DNA of 64,000 nucleotides from Gordonia araii NBRC 100433 (GTDB lineage Bacteria; Actinomycetota; Actinomycetes; Mycobacteriales; Mycobacteriaceae): contig NZ_BAEE01000063.1 in NCBI RefSeq assembly GCF_000241265.1, positions 124,001 through 188,000 on the forward strand, given 5' to 3'. Below, in pieces: positions 28,354-36,431 of this stretch (its first letter is position 1; every line of letters starts with the position of its first letter). Made by a program: the position numbers and the translations under genes. Under the pieces are notes generated by a model that had not been told where the DNA came from, did no database searches, and saw nothing but the letters and a program-made list of their open reading frames with translations.

Positions 28354-29223
28354 TTACGCGGTCGCCTGCTCCTCGGCTTTGCGCAGGTCGGCCTTCCACC
28401 GGCGGAAGCCCTCTTCGGTGCGGCCACGCCGCCAGTATCCGGAGATCGACGCGTTGGCGGCACCGACCCCGCGCTCCTTGCGGATGTAGCCACGCAGATT
28501 GTGCATTACCGCTTGCGCCTCGCCGTGGATGAAGACCTGCGGCTCACCGTCCCACCACGGCGCGTCGCGCACCGCAGCGATCAACGGAGCGTTGTCGCCC
28601 GCCCGGTCGTCGTCCACCTCGCCCGCACCCCCGCCGCGATGGATCCAGGTGAGTCCGACACCGGCCGGTACCGTCAGCGGGAGCTCGTCCTCGGGCCCGG
28701 CGACTTCGACGAACGCTTGCCCACGGGCATCGTCGGGTAATGCGGCGAGGGCCGCCGCGACGGCGGGCAGCCCCGATTCATCACAGGCGAACAGATGCCA
28801 GGGAGCGTCGGCGCGCGGCTTGTAGCCGCTGCCCGGACCGAGGAACCGCACGGTCTCGCCCGGCTGCGCCCGCTGGGCCCACGGTCCGGCGATGCCTTCG
28901 TCGCCGTGGACCACGAAATCGATCGCGAGTTCCCGACGCACGGGGTCATAGCTGCGGATCGTGTAGGTGCGCAGCACGGGTTCGCCCGGCTCACCCGAAC
29001 CGCCGCGCAGGTCAGCCGGGTCGACGTCGGCGGGCACGGCGCTCCCGTCGGGCATGAACACGATCTTCACGTACATGTCGGTGTCCCAGTCCTCGGTCAC
29101 ATCGTCGCGACCGCGAACCGGGAGGAAGTCGTCGAAACCCTCGCCGCCGAGATAGACGCGGACGAAATGCGGACTCAACCGCTCAGTCCGCAGCACCTGC
29201 ATCGTGTTCAGCCGTTTGGCCAT
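28354..29223 (-). CDS. Siderophore-interacting FAD-binding reductase (ViuB/Rv2895c-like)
   Basis: Flavin- and NAD(P)H-dependent ferric-siderophore reductase that releases iron in the cytoplasm. The 289-aa product (ATG 29223) has the FAD motif [18 protein letters not shown] (RxYTxR), [15 protein letters not shown], and the SIP C-terminal domain with [13 protein letters not shown] and [24 protein letters not shown] precedes the start. A candidate IdeR/DtxR box overlaps the promoter at 29253, so iron repression is likely. Same neighbourhood as in M. tuberculosis. Confidence 0.93.
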   Translation of the reverse strand: MAKRLNTMQVLRTERLSPHFVRVYLGGEGFDDFLPVRGRDDVTEDWDTDMYVKIVFMPDGSAVPADVDPADLRGGSGEPGEPVLRTYTIRSYDPVRRELAIDFVVHGDEGIAGPWAQRAQPGETVRFLGPGSGYKPRADAPWHLFACDESGLPAVAAALAALPDDARGQAFVEVAGPEDELPLTVPAGVGLTWIHRGGGAGEVDDDRAGDNAPLIAAVRDAPWWDGEPQVFIHGEAQAVMHNLRGYIRKERGVGAANASISGYWRRGRTEEGFRRWKADLRKAEEQATA

Positions 29224-29252
29224 GCGCCCTCCCAAGAGTCAACGATCCCAGC

Positions 29253-29271
29253 CTACGCAAGGTTTACCTAA
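29253..29271 (-). promoter_or_regulatory. Candidate IdeR/DtxR iron box
   Basis: In minus-strand sense TTAGGTAAACCTTGCGTAG, with arms AGGT and ACCT around AA. It matches the 19-bp IdeR consensus at about 12 positions and overlaps TAGGCT, a plausible -10 for the siderophore reductase gene, 30 bp before its ATG. Confidence 0.45.
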
Positions 29272-29324
29272 GTTCCACCGGCGGGCGCAGTCCAGCACAG
29301 GCCACCAATCTAGGATGTCCAGCT

Positions 29325-31262
29325 ATGGCATCACCCCTCCCCGCAGGTCGCGACGATGAAGAGGACGAGATCAAGAGACGAGAACGGTCAGCCGCGAGCG
29401 GCGTACTTCTGGGTACATCCATAGGTTTGGCCGTGTCCGCACTCGTCATGTTGAACTGGCGCACGCCGAACTGGCATTTCGACACCGCTCCCTTTCCTGG
29501 GCAAGGGCTGGCCATCGACGCATTGCTGATGGCCAGCGCCGTGATGGTGCCCGTGTTACTTCTGCTCGTGACCGGTTTCTGGAGACCTCGATTCGTCGGG
29601 TGGGTTCTCCTGGCCGCGGCTGCGGCCGCTCTGGCGGCTGGAAGCTCGCTGTTCCTGCTGTGGCGTGCCGGAACCAACGGTCGGGCCGAGCGGCGACTGT
29701 TCGATACCCTGCCCGGAGTAGCGAGCCTGGATCGCGGACTCGCTTACACCGCAGCGGTCGGAGCCATCGTGCTGCTTGCCGTCCTCAGCCGTACGCGCAT
29801 CGACCGCTGGATCGGACGTCCGGGCACCTTCGTGACGGTCGTGGCGGCCATCGTCGTCGCGGCCGGCGGTGCCCTCGTGGTTGCCCCGTCACACCGACAC
29901 AGCCCGAATGTCACCACCTACGGCAGCCTCCAGCAGCCACATCACGTGGGCAACGCCATCGGCGCGGGAGCACTTCGCGTTCCAGACCCACCTCGACCGA
30001 CCGCTGATGAGGAAGACAGCTCGCGACAATCCGGCTCGCATCGACGAGCAGTTCCGGTGATGTCTGGATTGGCCGTAGCCGACGGCTCCGTCCTCACGGC
30101 GTACGACACGGGCCTTAAGCGACACTGGACCGTCGACTTCCACTCGAGCATCGACGGGTTGTGGGCCCCCGTTCTCGACCACGATGCGAAACAAGTCCCT
30201 CTCGTCACGCAGGTCCACGACGAGGCCACGGCGAAGCGCATCGTCTACGGACTCGATGGGGCCACTGGGCGGGTCTTATGGACGAGCGCTGGGTTTGGAC
30301 ACGTGCTCGATACGGCTTTCGTGGACGGCTCCGCATTCCTATTGACTTCCCGCGACAAAGACCTGCGCATATCGGACACCGGTCAGTCCCTCTCCGCAAG
30401 CACCGATGTCCGCGAGGTCCAAGCCACCACAAGCGATCTGGTGCGTGTCGGCGCCGACGGAAAGGCCGTAGTCCTGTGGCGATTCCGGCCCAAAACATGT
30501 GCTGCACCGGACCGGTTGGCCGCCTTCGCCAAGAGACTAGCGATCGTCGAGCACTGCTCGTTCACCGGTCCACGGATCAGCGTCTTCGATCCAGAGTCCG
30601 GCTTCGCCGACGAGCACTACGCAGCGCAAGCGCTGGGCGGGAACATCACCGAGCAGGTGGACATCCTCGACGCATCGACGCCCATACTGATTGCCGCGGC
30701 ACTGGAGAGCCCAGGACGACTCAGCGGGACCGCCGCCTTGGTGCCACCCGACTACCACGTGTCGCTTTCCGACGTGTCCCCGCCGGACGGACTCCAGATT
30801 CGGCAGATCCTCAGCCTGGAGAGCGCATCCGTCACCTTCGCTGCGGTGGACGGCCAAGGACTCCAGGTCATCGTGTATCGCACCACGGACGAAAAGGCGG
30901 CGGTGACGACGCTCGTCACACCCACCCGATCTACGCCGTCCGGACTCACCGGCGCGTGGGCACCGATTCCACAGACATTCGGTGCGGCCGCGGTCACCGC
31001 GGGCAGCTATCGACTTCCCACGAAGACCACGATCGGCCGTGCCGACCCGCAACGCTCTCCAACGACAGTCATAGGCGGCCCTGTCTACCGCGACGGCATT
31101 CGCGGCCCTCGCCCAGGTCGGGTCTCGCTGATCGCGAGTCCGTGCCGGCAGGAGACCGGCTCGGCGAATCGCGTTTTCCCACTCGGCGACGGTTCGATCT
31201 TGCTGTGGTGCCGAAGTGCGGGCTCGGTCGCGATCGACGAGATGTTCGTGATGCCCGCCTAG
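29325..31262 (+). CDS. Membrane-anchored PQQ-like beta-propeller protein, unknown function
   Basis: A 645-aa protein. Residues 1-25 are charged (RDDEEDEIKRRER); four hydrophobic segments follow (about 25-45, 62-85, 88-112 and 138-185 as two helices). From residue 240 on it is extracellular, with beta-propeller-like repeats (VLTAYDTGLKRHWTVDF; YGLDGATGRVLWTSAGFG), ending in two Cys-containing strands. The pattern suggests an outward-facing WD40/PQQ-like sensor or binding domain. I do not recognise the family. The ATG has TAGGAT eight bases upstream and no ribosome binding site (leaderless). Its 3' end overlaps the run-on tail of the ECF gene on the other strand. Confidence 0.75.
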   Translation: MASPLPAGRDDEEDEIKRRERSAASGVLLGTSIGLAVSALVMLNWRTPNWHFDTAPFPGQGLAIDALLMASAVMVPVLLLLVTGFWRPRFVGWVLLAAAAAALAAGSSLFLLWRAGTNGRAERRLFDTLPGVASLDRGLAYTAAVGAIVLLAVLSRTRIDRWIGRPGTFVTVVAAIVVAAGGALVVAPSHRHSPNVTTYGSLQQPHHVGNAIGAGALRVPDPPRPTADEEDSSRQSGSHRRAVPVMSGLAVADGSVLTAYDTGLKRHWTVDFHSSIDGLWAPVLDHDAKQVPLVTQVHDEATAKRIVYGLDGATGRVLWTSAGFGHVLDTAFVDGSAFLLTSRDKDLRISDTGQSLSASTDVREVQATTSDLVRVGADGKAVVLWRFRPKTCAAPDRLAAFAKRLAIVEHCSFTGPRISVFDPESGFADEHYAAQALGGNITEQVDILDASTPILIAAALESPGRLSGTAALVPPDYHVSLSDVSPPDGLQIRQILSLESASVTFAAVDGQGLQVIVYRTTDEKAAVTTLVTPTRSTPSGLTGAWAPIPQTFGAAAVTAGSYRLPTKTTIGRADPQRSPTTVIGGPVYRDGIRGPRPGRVSLIASPCRQETGSANRVFPLGDGSILLWCRSAGSVAIDEMFVMPA

Positions 31263-32421
31263 ATCGGGTCACATCCGTTCGCGGACCTGCGCCGCGCAAC
31301 GCGAGATGGTTGCGCTCCGCCACGTTATCGGCCCGCTCGGCGGCCTCGGCGAACAACCGTGCCGCCGCCGCAAGGTCTCCGGACCGTTCGTAGAGGTGCG
31401 CCGACACCGCCGCATACCGAGGCAGCGTCGGATCCAGTCGGTCGAGTTCGGCAAGTCCGGCTCGCGGGCCATCCGCTTCCCCGACGGCGACCGCCCGGTT
31501 GAGCCGCGCGATGGGGCTGTCGGTGAGTCGGACCAGCTCGTCGTACCACTCGACGATCTGCACCCAGTCGGTCTCCTCGGCGGACCGGGCATCGGCGTGC
31601 AACGCCGCGATAGCGGCCTGAGCCTGATACTCCCCCAGCCGGTCCCGCGACAACGCTGCCTGCAGAATGCTGACGCCTTCGGCGATCATGTCTGTGCGCC
31701 ACTTACCGCGATCCTGGTCGGCGAGCGGTACCAACGCACCGTCGGGCCGCGTGCGGGCGTCCCGACGCGCGTGATGGAGCAGGAACAGCACGAGCAGTCC
31801 CAACACCTCCGGATCGTCGTTGGCGGCGGCGAGCTGGCGCGCGAGCCTGATCGCTTCGGCCGCGAGGTCGACGTCACCGCCGTAGCCCTCGTTGAACACC
31901 AGGTAGAGCACGCGCAGCACCGTGCCCAGATCTCCTGGCTGATCGAGGCGCACCTGGCCGACGGTCCGCTTGGCACGCGAGATCCGCTGGGCCATCGTGG
32001 ATTTCGGCACCAGATACGCCTGAGCGATCTGTTTGGTGGTCAGCCCGCCGACCGCGCGCAGCGTCAGGGCCACCGCCGACGCCGGCGAGAGACTCGGGTG
32101 AGCGCACAGGAAGTAGAGCCACAAGGTGTCGTCGCCGGCCGGGACCGGTTCGGGGGTGGGCTCCGCGTCGATGAGATCCTCGCGCGCCCGTCGTGCCGAG
32201 TCGGAGCGGACTTGATCGAGGAAGCATCGCCACGACGTGGTGATCATCCAGCCTTTCGCGTCGGCTGGAGGATCCGCGGGCCACTTCTGCACCGCGCGCA
32301 CCAGAGCGTCTTGCACCGCATCCTCGGCGGAGGCGAAGTCGGCTCCGCGGTGGACGAGTACGGCGATCACGCCGGGGATCAGTTCCCGCAGCGCCGCCCC
32401 GTCCACCGCGTGGCCGGCCAT
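31069..32421 (-). CDS. ECF sigma factor with DUF6596/TPR-like C-terminal region; frame-shifted tail
   Basis: ECF sigma-70 family protein (SigJ/YlaC-like type with a long helical C-terminal domain). Region 2 begins FASAEDAVQDALVRAVQKWP, region 4 has LTTKQIAQAYLVPKSTMAQRISRAKR, and the conserved VLYLVFNEGYGG block starts the DUF6596 part. Similarity ends at VAERNHLALRG near 31295. Beyond that the frame runs on for about 75 codons antisense to the beta-propeller gene. Shifting one base gives LRAQVRERM and a stop at 31269, the family-like end. The ATG (32421) overlaps the YCII stop (TGATG), so the pair is translationally coupled. Confidence 0.85.
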   Translation of the reverse strand: MAGHAVDGAALRELIPGVIAVLVHRGADFASAEDAVQDALVRAVQKWPADPPADAKGWMITTSWRCFLDQVRSDSARRAREDLIDAEPTPEPVPAGDDTLWLYFLCAHPSLSPASAVALTLRAVGGLTTKQIAQAYLVPKSTMAQRISRAKRTVGQVRLDQPGDLGTVLRVLYLVFNEGYGGDVDLAAEAIRLARQLAAANDDPEVLGLLVLFLLHHARRDARTRPDGALVPLADQDRGKWRTDMIAEGVSILQAALSRDRLGEYQAQAAIAALHADARSAEETDWVQIVEWYDELVRLTDSPIARLNRAVAVGEADGPRAGLAELDRLDPTLPRYAAVSAHLYERSGDLAAAARLFAEAAERADNVAERNHLALRGAGPRTDVTRSRRASRTSRRSRPSPHFGTTARSNRRRVGKRDSPSRSPAGTDSRSARPDLGEGRECRRGRQGRL

Positions 32422-32828
32422 CAGTCGAGCACGGTCGGTTGGTACGACATCACCGGTCGCACCTCGAGCCACTCGCCGACCGGATCGCCGCCGGCCCCGG
32501 GCGCGGCGGACAGTTCCCCGGCGAGTTCGAGTGCCCGGTCGTAGGTGTCGACGTCGATGATCATGAATCCGGCGATCAGGTCCTTGGTCTCGGCGAACGG
32601 CCCGTCGGTGACCGGCGGCTTGCCCGGCCCATCGGACCGTACCCATGCACCCTCCGGCGGCAGGGCGTTGCTGTCGACGAACTCGCCGTTCTCCTGGAGA
32701 CGCGCTGCGAAATCGTCCATGTACTTCATGTGCGCTTCCACCTCGGCCGCCGTCCACCGGTCCATCGGCACGTCGTTGACCGACGCCGGTGCACCTCGGT
32801 AATGCTTGAGCAGCAGATACTTGGCCAT
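32421..32828 (-). CDS. YCII-family protein (DGPF-type)
   Basis: A 135-aa protein (MAKYLLLKHYRGAP) with the YCII/DGPF motif TDGPFAETKDLIAGFMIIDV near residue 78. Proteins of this family are regularly encoded next to ECF sigma factors of the type found downstream, and may act as sensors or small enzymes; the mechanism is not established. The stop overlaps the sigma factor start by one base (TGATG). GGGAGA lies in front of the ATG at 32828. Confidence 0.9.
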   Translation of the reverse strand: MAKYLLLKHYRGAPASVNDVPMDRWTAAEVEAHMKYMDDFAARLQENGEFVDSNALPPEGAWVRSDGPGKPPVTDGPFAETKDLIAGFMIIDVDTYDRALELAGELSAAPGAGGDPVGEWLEVRPVMSYQPTVLD

Positions 32829-32947
32829 GACATTCTCCCTTCGTCGGCGACCCTAGTCAGTCGCTCATCCCTGGGACGGAGCCATAACTCGATTCTCGAC
32901 ATCGCCCGGCCGGATCGGACGCGATCGGCCCGATCTCACGTCGATTC

Positions 32948-33865
32948 CTAGGGTCGACGGTGCGACAGCAAGAAGGCGACGACCCGCCGGTCGAGCGCCG
33001 GGCCGTTGAGTGTGACTCCTCCCGGGCCGGTGGCGTGGCCAGCACCCAGCACCTCGGCGCGCACGATCTCCGAGCGTCCAGCGCCGAAACGGCTGATTCG
33101 CGTCGGGAACTTGTCGTCGCGGCTCGGTGGCACGACGATCGCGCCGCGCGGAGCCGCTCCTGCGATCCCGTTGGCGGTCCGCGCCGCCGACAGTTCCGCG
33201 GCACCCACGACCGGCACCGCGGTGTCGTCGCGGTCGCCGTGGATCAGGAAGGTCGGAACCGGTCGGCCGTCGCGCGCGGTCCGTACCGCTGAACCGCTCG
33301 GGTCACCGACGAAGGGAAACCCGGCGGACACGGCGATCGCCGCGAAGACATCCGAGTACACCGCGCCGAGCACGTGAACCGCGCCGCCGCCCGCGGAGTG
33401 TCCGACGGCGAATACCCGTCGGGCATCCGCGCGCTGTTCGCGGGCCGTCTTCCGAACGATGTCGGCCAGGATGGAAATCTCGCCCTGCCCGCGAGTCAGC
33501 CCGGCGGGTTCGAAGAAGTGCCACATCCCGGCCTGGTCGGCCCGCAAGGATTGCATCGGTGCTACCACCGAGAAGCCGAGCCGGTCGGCTTCGGTGAGCA
33601 AGGTGTTCGTCCGGCGCAACTCCATCGGGTCGCCGTTGCGCACCTTGCTGGTCCCGTGGACCCATGCGATCAGCGGTCGTCCGGGAGCGTGCCGCTTCGG
33701 GGTGTACACCTGATACGCGCGTGTCCCCGCGGCGTTGGTCAACGTCTTGGTCACGATCGTTCCCGTCGCGCGATCGACCGTTCTCGGCGCCGCGTCGGCC
33801 GAACCGGCCATCGCCGACAGCACCATCGCGAACGTGGCCGCGACGACTGAAGTCTTCCTCAGCAT
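32948..33865 (-). CDS. Secreted alpha/beta hydrolase (PHB depolymerase/LpqC-type esterase)
   Basis: A 305-aa protein starting at the ATG at 33865 after GGAGGGG. A signal peptide (MLRKTSVVAATFAMVLSAMA, cleaved after SADA) is followed by an esterase domain: WVHGTSK oxyanion region, VGHSAGGGAVHVL nucleophile elbow (Ser), HGDRDDTAVPV (Asp) and GAGHATGPGG (His). This fits the polyhydroxybutyrate depolymerase/feruloyl esterase-like group of secreted esterases. A palindromic operator and a TetR gene lie directly upstream, so it is probably the repressed target. Confidence 0.87.
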   Translation of the reverse strand: MLRKTSVVAATFAMVLSAMAGSADAAPRTVDRATGTIVTKTLTNAAGTRAYQVYTPKRHAPGRPLIAWVHGTSKVRNGDPMELRRTNTLLTEADRLGFSVVAPMQSLRADQAGMWHFFEPAGLTRGQGEISILADIVRKTAREQRADARRVFAVGHSAGGGAVHVLGAVYSDVFAAIAVSAGFPFVGDPSGSAVRTARDGRPVPTFLIHGDRDDTAVPVVGAAELSAARTANGIAGAAPRGAIVVPPSRDDKFPTRISRFGAGRSEIVRAEVLGAGHATGPGGVTLNGPALDRRVVAFLLSHRRP

Positions 33866-33884
33866 TCCCACCCCTCCATAGTTC

Positions 33885-33900
33885 GATACCAAAAGGTATC
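33885..33900 (-). promoter_or_regulatory. Palindromic operator GATACC-AAAA-GGTATC
   Basis: Perfect 6-bp arms around four A bases, 20 bp before the esterase start and downstream of the TetR gene. The position suits repression of the esterase by that TetR protein. Confidence 0.6.
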
Positions 33901-33928
33901 AGACCGGGTTGCTATAGGCACTCTCGCG

Positions 33929-34573
33929 CTATCGGTCGACCAGCGCGGTCAGGATCGCGACGAAGTGGCGCCGCACTTCACCCTCGTCCATGTCGAGCAG
34001 CAGCTGGTAGATCACGCCGTCGTAGACCGTCACGACGGCGCGCGCGAGCTGCGCCGGTGTCGGCAGCGATCCGGGCAGCGCCACGTCGGTCGCCGCGATG
34101 AACGTCGTCAGGGCGTCGACGACCTCCTCGCGGAGCTGTCGGCGATGCTCGGCGAGTTCGGCGGCCACATCCGGGTAGCGCGCTGCATAGGAGACGAAGT
34201 CGGTGTTGATCAGCAGCCAGTCGCGATCGATCCGAACGGTGGCCGCCCACGACGAGATCACGTCGACGATGTCGGGTGCCGATTCCGCGGCAGAGTCACC
34301 AACCGCCGCACCGGGGGTCACCGCCGCCAACGTCGTCGTCGCGGCGTACTCGGACTGACGGTCGTAGAGCGCGAAGAACAACTCCTCCAGCGTCGAGAAG
34401 TTCGAGTAGAAGGCGCCTTTCGTGTATCCGGCTGCCCGACAGACATCGTCGATCCGGGTGCGGCCGAATCCCTTTGCCACGAAGACCGTCATCGCCGCGT
34501 CCAACAGCCGCTCGCGTGTTTCGGCTCGACGTCTACTCAGCACGGGTGGTCTGACGGGCCGCTGGTCGTCCAT
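33929..34573 (-). CDS. TetR-family transcriptional regulator
   Basis: A 214-aa regulator with the helix-turn-helix at residues 18-62 (RERLLDAAMTVFVAKGFGRTRIDDVCRAAGYTKGAFYSNF, in parts) and a helical C-terminal domain ending LLLDMDEGEVRRHFVAILTAL. It lies 63 nt upstream of the secreted esterase on the same strand, with a GATACC palindrome between, so it is probably the local repressor. It is divergent from the ECF sigma factor at 34632, sharing a 58-bp gap. The ligand is unknown. Confidence 0.9.
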   Translation of the reverse strand: MDDQRPVRPPVLSRRRAETRERLLDAAMTVFVAKGFGRTRIDDVCRAAGYTKGAFYSNFSTLEELFFALYDRQSEYAATTTLAAVTPGAAVGDSAAESAPDIVDVISSWAATVRIDRDWLLINTDFVSYAARYPDVAAELAEHRRQLREEVVDALTTFIAATDVALPGSLPTPAQLARAVVTVYDGVIYQLLLDMDEGEVRRHFVAILTALVDR

Positions 34574-34631
34574 GCCCTCCGAATCTAGGCGGGGTCACAT
34601 CAAGGCCTGGAACCGGGCTACGCTGCCGATG

Positions 34632-35606
34632 ATGATCGACTCGGTGCAGCCCGCTGACGACGCCCCTATCGCGGAGCGCCTCGAATCGCTGCGTATCCCG
34701 CTCACCGGATACTGCTACCGGATGCTGGGCGGTGCTGGCGAGACCGAAGACGCGGTGCAGGAGACACTGCTCCGTGCGTTTCGGCAATTCGATTCCTACG
34801 ACGCTGACCGAGCACGGCTCACGACGTGGATCCACCGCATCGCGCACAACGTATGCGTCGATATCCTGCGGTCCGCTCAACGCCGGGCGTCACCGATGGA
34901 TCTGAGCGTGCTGGGCGAAGGAGCGTCCGCCAACGCCTTCGATGATCCTGTCCCGCCCGGGACGTTCGTCGACCCCATGCCGAGCGCGCGGCTGCTCACC
35001 GGCTCCGATCCCGCCGCGCGCGTCGTCGCAAAGGAATCGATTCGCCTCGCGTTCGTCGCCGCGCTGCAGACCCTTACGCCGAGGCAGCGCGCGGTGCTCA
35101 TCCTGCGCGACGTCCTGGCGTTCAGTGCGCTCGAAACGGCGCAGATCCTCGACGTGAGCACCGCGTCGGTCAACAGCGCGCTCCAACGCGCAAGGGCGGA
35201 ACTCGCCGCGACGTCGACGTCCTCGCGCGGCCTGTCCGACGAGGAGATCGCATCACTGGCCGACCGCTATGCCCGAGCTTTCGAGACCCACGACGTCGAC
35301 GGTCTGATCGCGGTGCTGCACGAGGACGCCACGACGTCGATGCCGCCGTTCCGCTGGTGGCTGCGAGGTGGAGTAACGATCGCCACCCTCATGGGGCGAT
35401 CCGAGGCGTGTGCACACGACCGGCTTATCGGCATCGACGTCAACGGGCAGCCGGGCTTCGGGCAGTTCCGGCCGGATGACGACGGCGTGCTGCGACCGTT
35501 CGCGCTGATCGCACTCGAGTTCCGCGATGGACGGATCGGCCATTCGACGACATTCTTCGGCACCGAGGCCCGGTTCGCCGAATTCGGTCTTCCCGACCAG
35601 CTTTGA
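34632..35606 (+). CDS. ECF sigma factor with C-terminal SnoaL-like domain (SigG/SigJ-like)
   Basis: A 324-aa sigma factor. Region 2: LTGYCYRMLGGAGETEDAVQETLLRAF; region 4: LTPRQRAVLILRDVLAFSALETAQILDVSTASVNSALQRAR (in parts). From about residue 205 a SnoaL-like (NTF2-fold) domain follows with EIASLADRYARAFETHDVDGLIAVLHEDATTSMPP (in parts). In ECF41/ECF56-type factors this tail controls activity without an anti-sigma partner. TACGCT lies 7 nt before the second ATG (34632), favouring a leaderless start there over the adjacent ATG at 34629. The MDMPI-like gene follows and may be its target or partner. Confidence 0.88.
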   Translation: MIDSVQPADDAPIAERLESLRIPLTGYCYRMLGGAGETEDAVQETLLRAFRQFDSYDADRARLTTWIHRIAHNVCVDILRSAQRRASPMDLSVLGEGASANAFDDPVPPGTFVDPMPSARLLTGSDPAARVVAKESIRLAFVAALQTLTPRQRAVLILRDVLAFSALETAQILDVSTASVNSALQRARAELAATSTSSRGLSDEEIASLADRYARAFETHDVDGLIAVLHEDATTSMPPFRWWLRGGVTIATLMGRSEACAHDRLIGIDVNGQPGFGQFRPDDDGVLRPFALIALEFRDGRIGHSTTFFGTEARFAEFGLPDQL

Positions 35607-35681
35607 CGCATCGCGATGATTCTGGGGCCGCCCCTTCGTACAAGTGATGAGCACGTGATCACCGAACTGAAAGGGCATGCG

Positions 35682-36281
35682 ATGACGATGATCGAAGACC
35701 ACCTGCGACAGGAGACGTTCGCCGAGCGCCGACGTTTGGCAGGCCTACTCGCCGACCTCACGCCCGAGCAGTGGGCGCACCCCTCGCTGTGTGAGGGCTG
35801 GCGGGTACGGGAGGTCGTCGCACACATCACGCTGGCCTACCGGCATTCCGGGCCGCGGGTGATCGCCGGGATCGTCGCAGCGCGCGGCAACTTCAACCGC
35901 TTCGCCGATCGCATCGCCCGCAAGGACACGGCGGCGACGTCGGACGCCGAGCTACCAGGATCGCTGCGCGTCAACGTCGAGCACCCGTGGAAGCCGCCGC
36001 GCGGTGGACAGGCCGGCGCCCTGGCGCACGACGTGCTGCACGGCCTCGACATCACCGAGCCGCTCGGGCTGCCGAGCGCGCCGCCGGACCGCATCGCGCT
36101 CGCGATCGGCGATCCCGATGACCGCCAGCTCGCCTACTTCGGGGTTCACGTCGACGGCATCTCCTTGCAGGCCACCGACGCCGGCCTGCGCATCGGCCAC
36201 GGCACACCCATCGAGTTGAGCGCTGCCGAGATCGCACTCGTCGTCGGCGGGCGTGCACCGGTACCGCTCCCGCCGCGCTGA
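35682..36281 (+). CDS. Maleylpyruvate isomerase-type, mycothiol-dependent (DinB-like) protein
   Basis: A 199-aa protein of the TIGR03083/MDMPI family: N-terminal four-helix bundle with ERRRLAGLLADLTPEQWAHPSLCEGWRVREVVAHI (in parts). WRVREVVAH supplies the metal-binding His; a later conserved HDVLHGLDI lies near residue 118. Members bind zinc and are thought to use mycothiol, but the reaction is unknown here. The ATG at 35682 has AAAGGG in front; upstream in-frame sequence to 35616 is not needed. The gene ends 2 bp before tandem repeat B. Confidence 0.85.
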   Translation: MTMIEDHLRQETFAERRRLAGLLADLTPEQWAHPSLCEGWRVREVVAHITLAYRHSGPRVIAGIVAARGNFNRFADRIARKDTAATSDAELPGSLRVNVEHPWKPPRGGQAGALAHDVLHGLDITEPLGLPSAPPDRIALAIGDPDDRQLAYFGVHVDGISLQATDAGLRIGHGTPIELSAAEIALVVGGRAPVPLPPR

Positions 36282-36282
36282 C

Positions 36283-36392
36283 GCGAGTGCCCACTCGGTG
36301 CACGTGAGGTGCCCACTCGGCGCTGGTGAGGTGCCCAGTCGGCGTATCTCGGGTGCCCAGTCGGCGCAGGTGAGGTGCCCACTCGGCGGAAT
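36283..36392 (+). repeat. Tandem repeat locus B: five 22-bp units between convergent genes
   Basis: Five contiguous 22-bp units starting at 36283, 36305, 36327, 36349 and 36371; the core is TGAGGTGCCCACTCGGCG with changes such as CAG for CAC. This is the same sequence as locus A in transcript sense, and it begins within two bases of the stop codon of the plus-strand MDMPI-like gene. The array occupies most of the gap to the dprA stop. Unit flanks (4-5 variable bases) differ between units, while the core is conserved. No spacers; not CRISPR. Confidence 0.92.
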
Positions 36393-36431
36393 CGGCACCC
36401 GGCGAGCCGAGATGCCGGGGCGCCGACTCAA

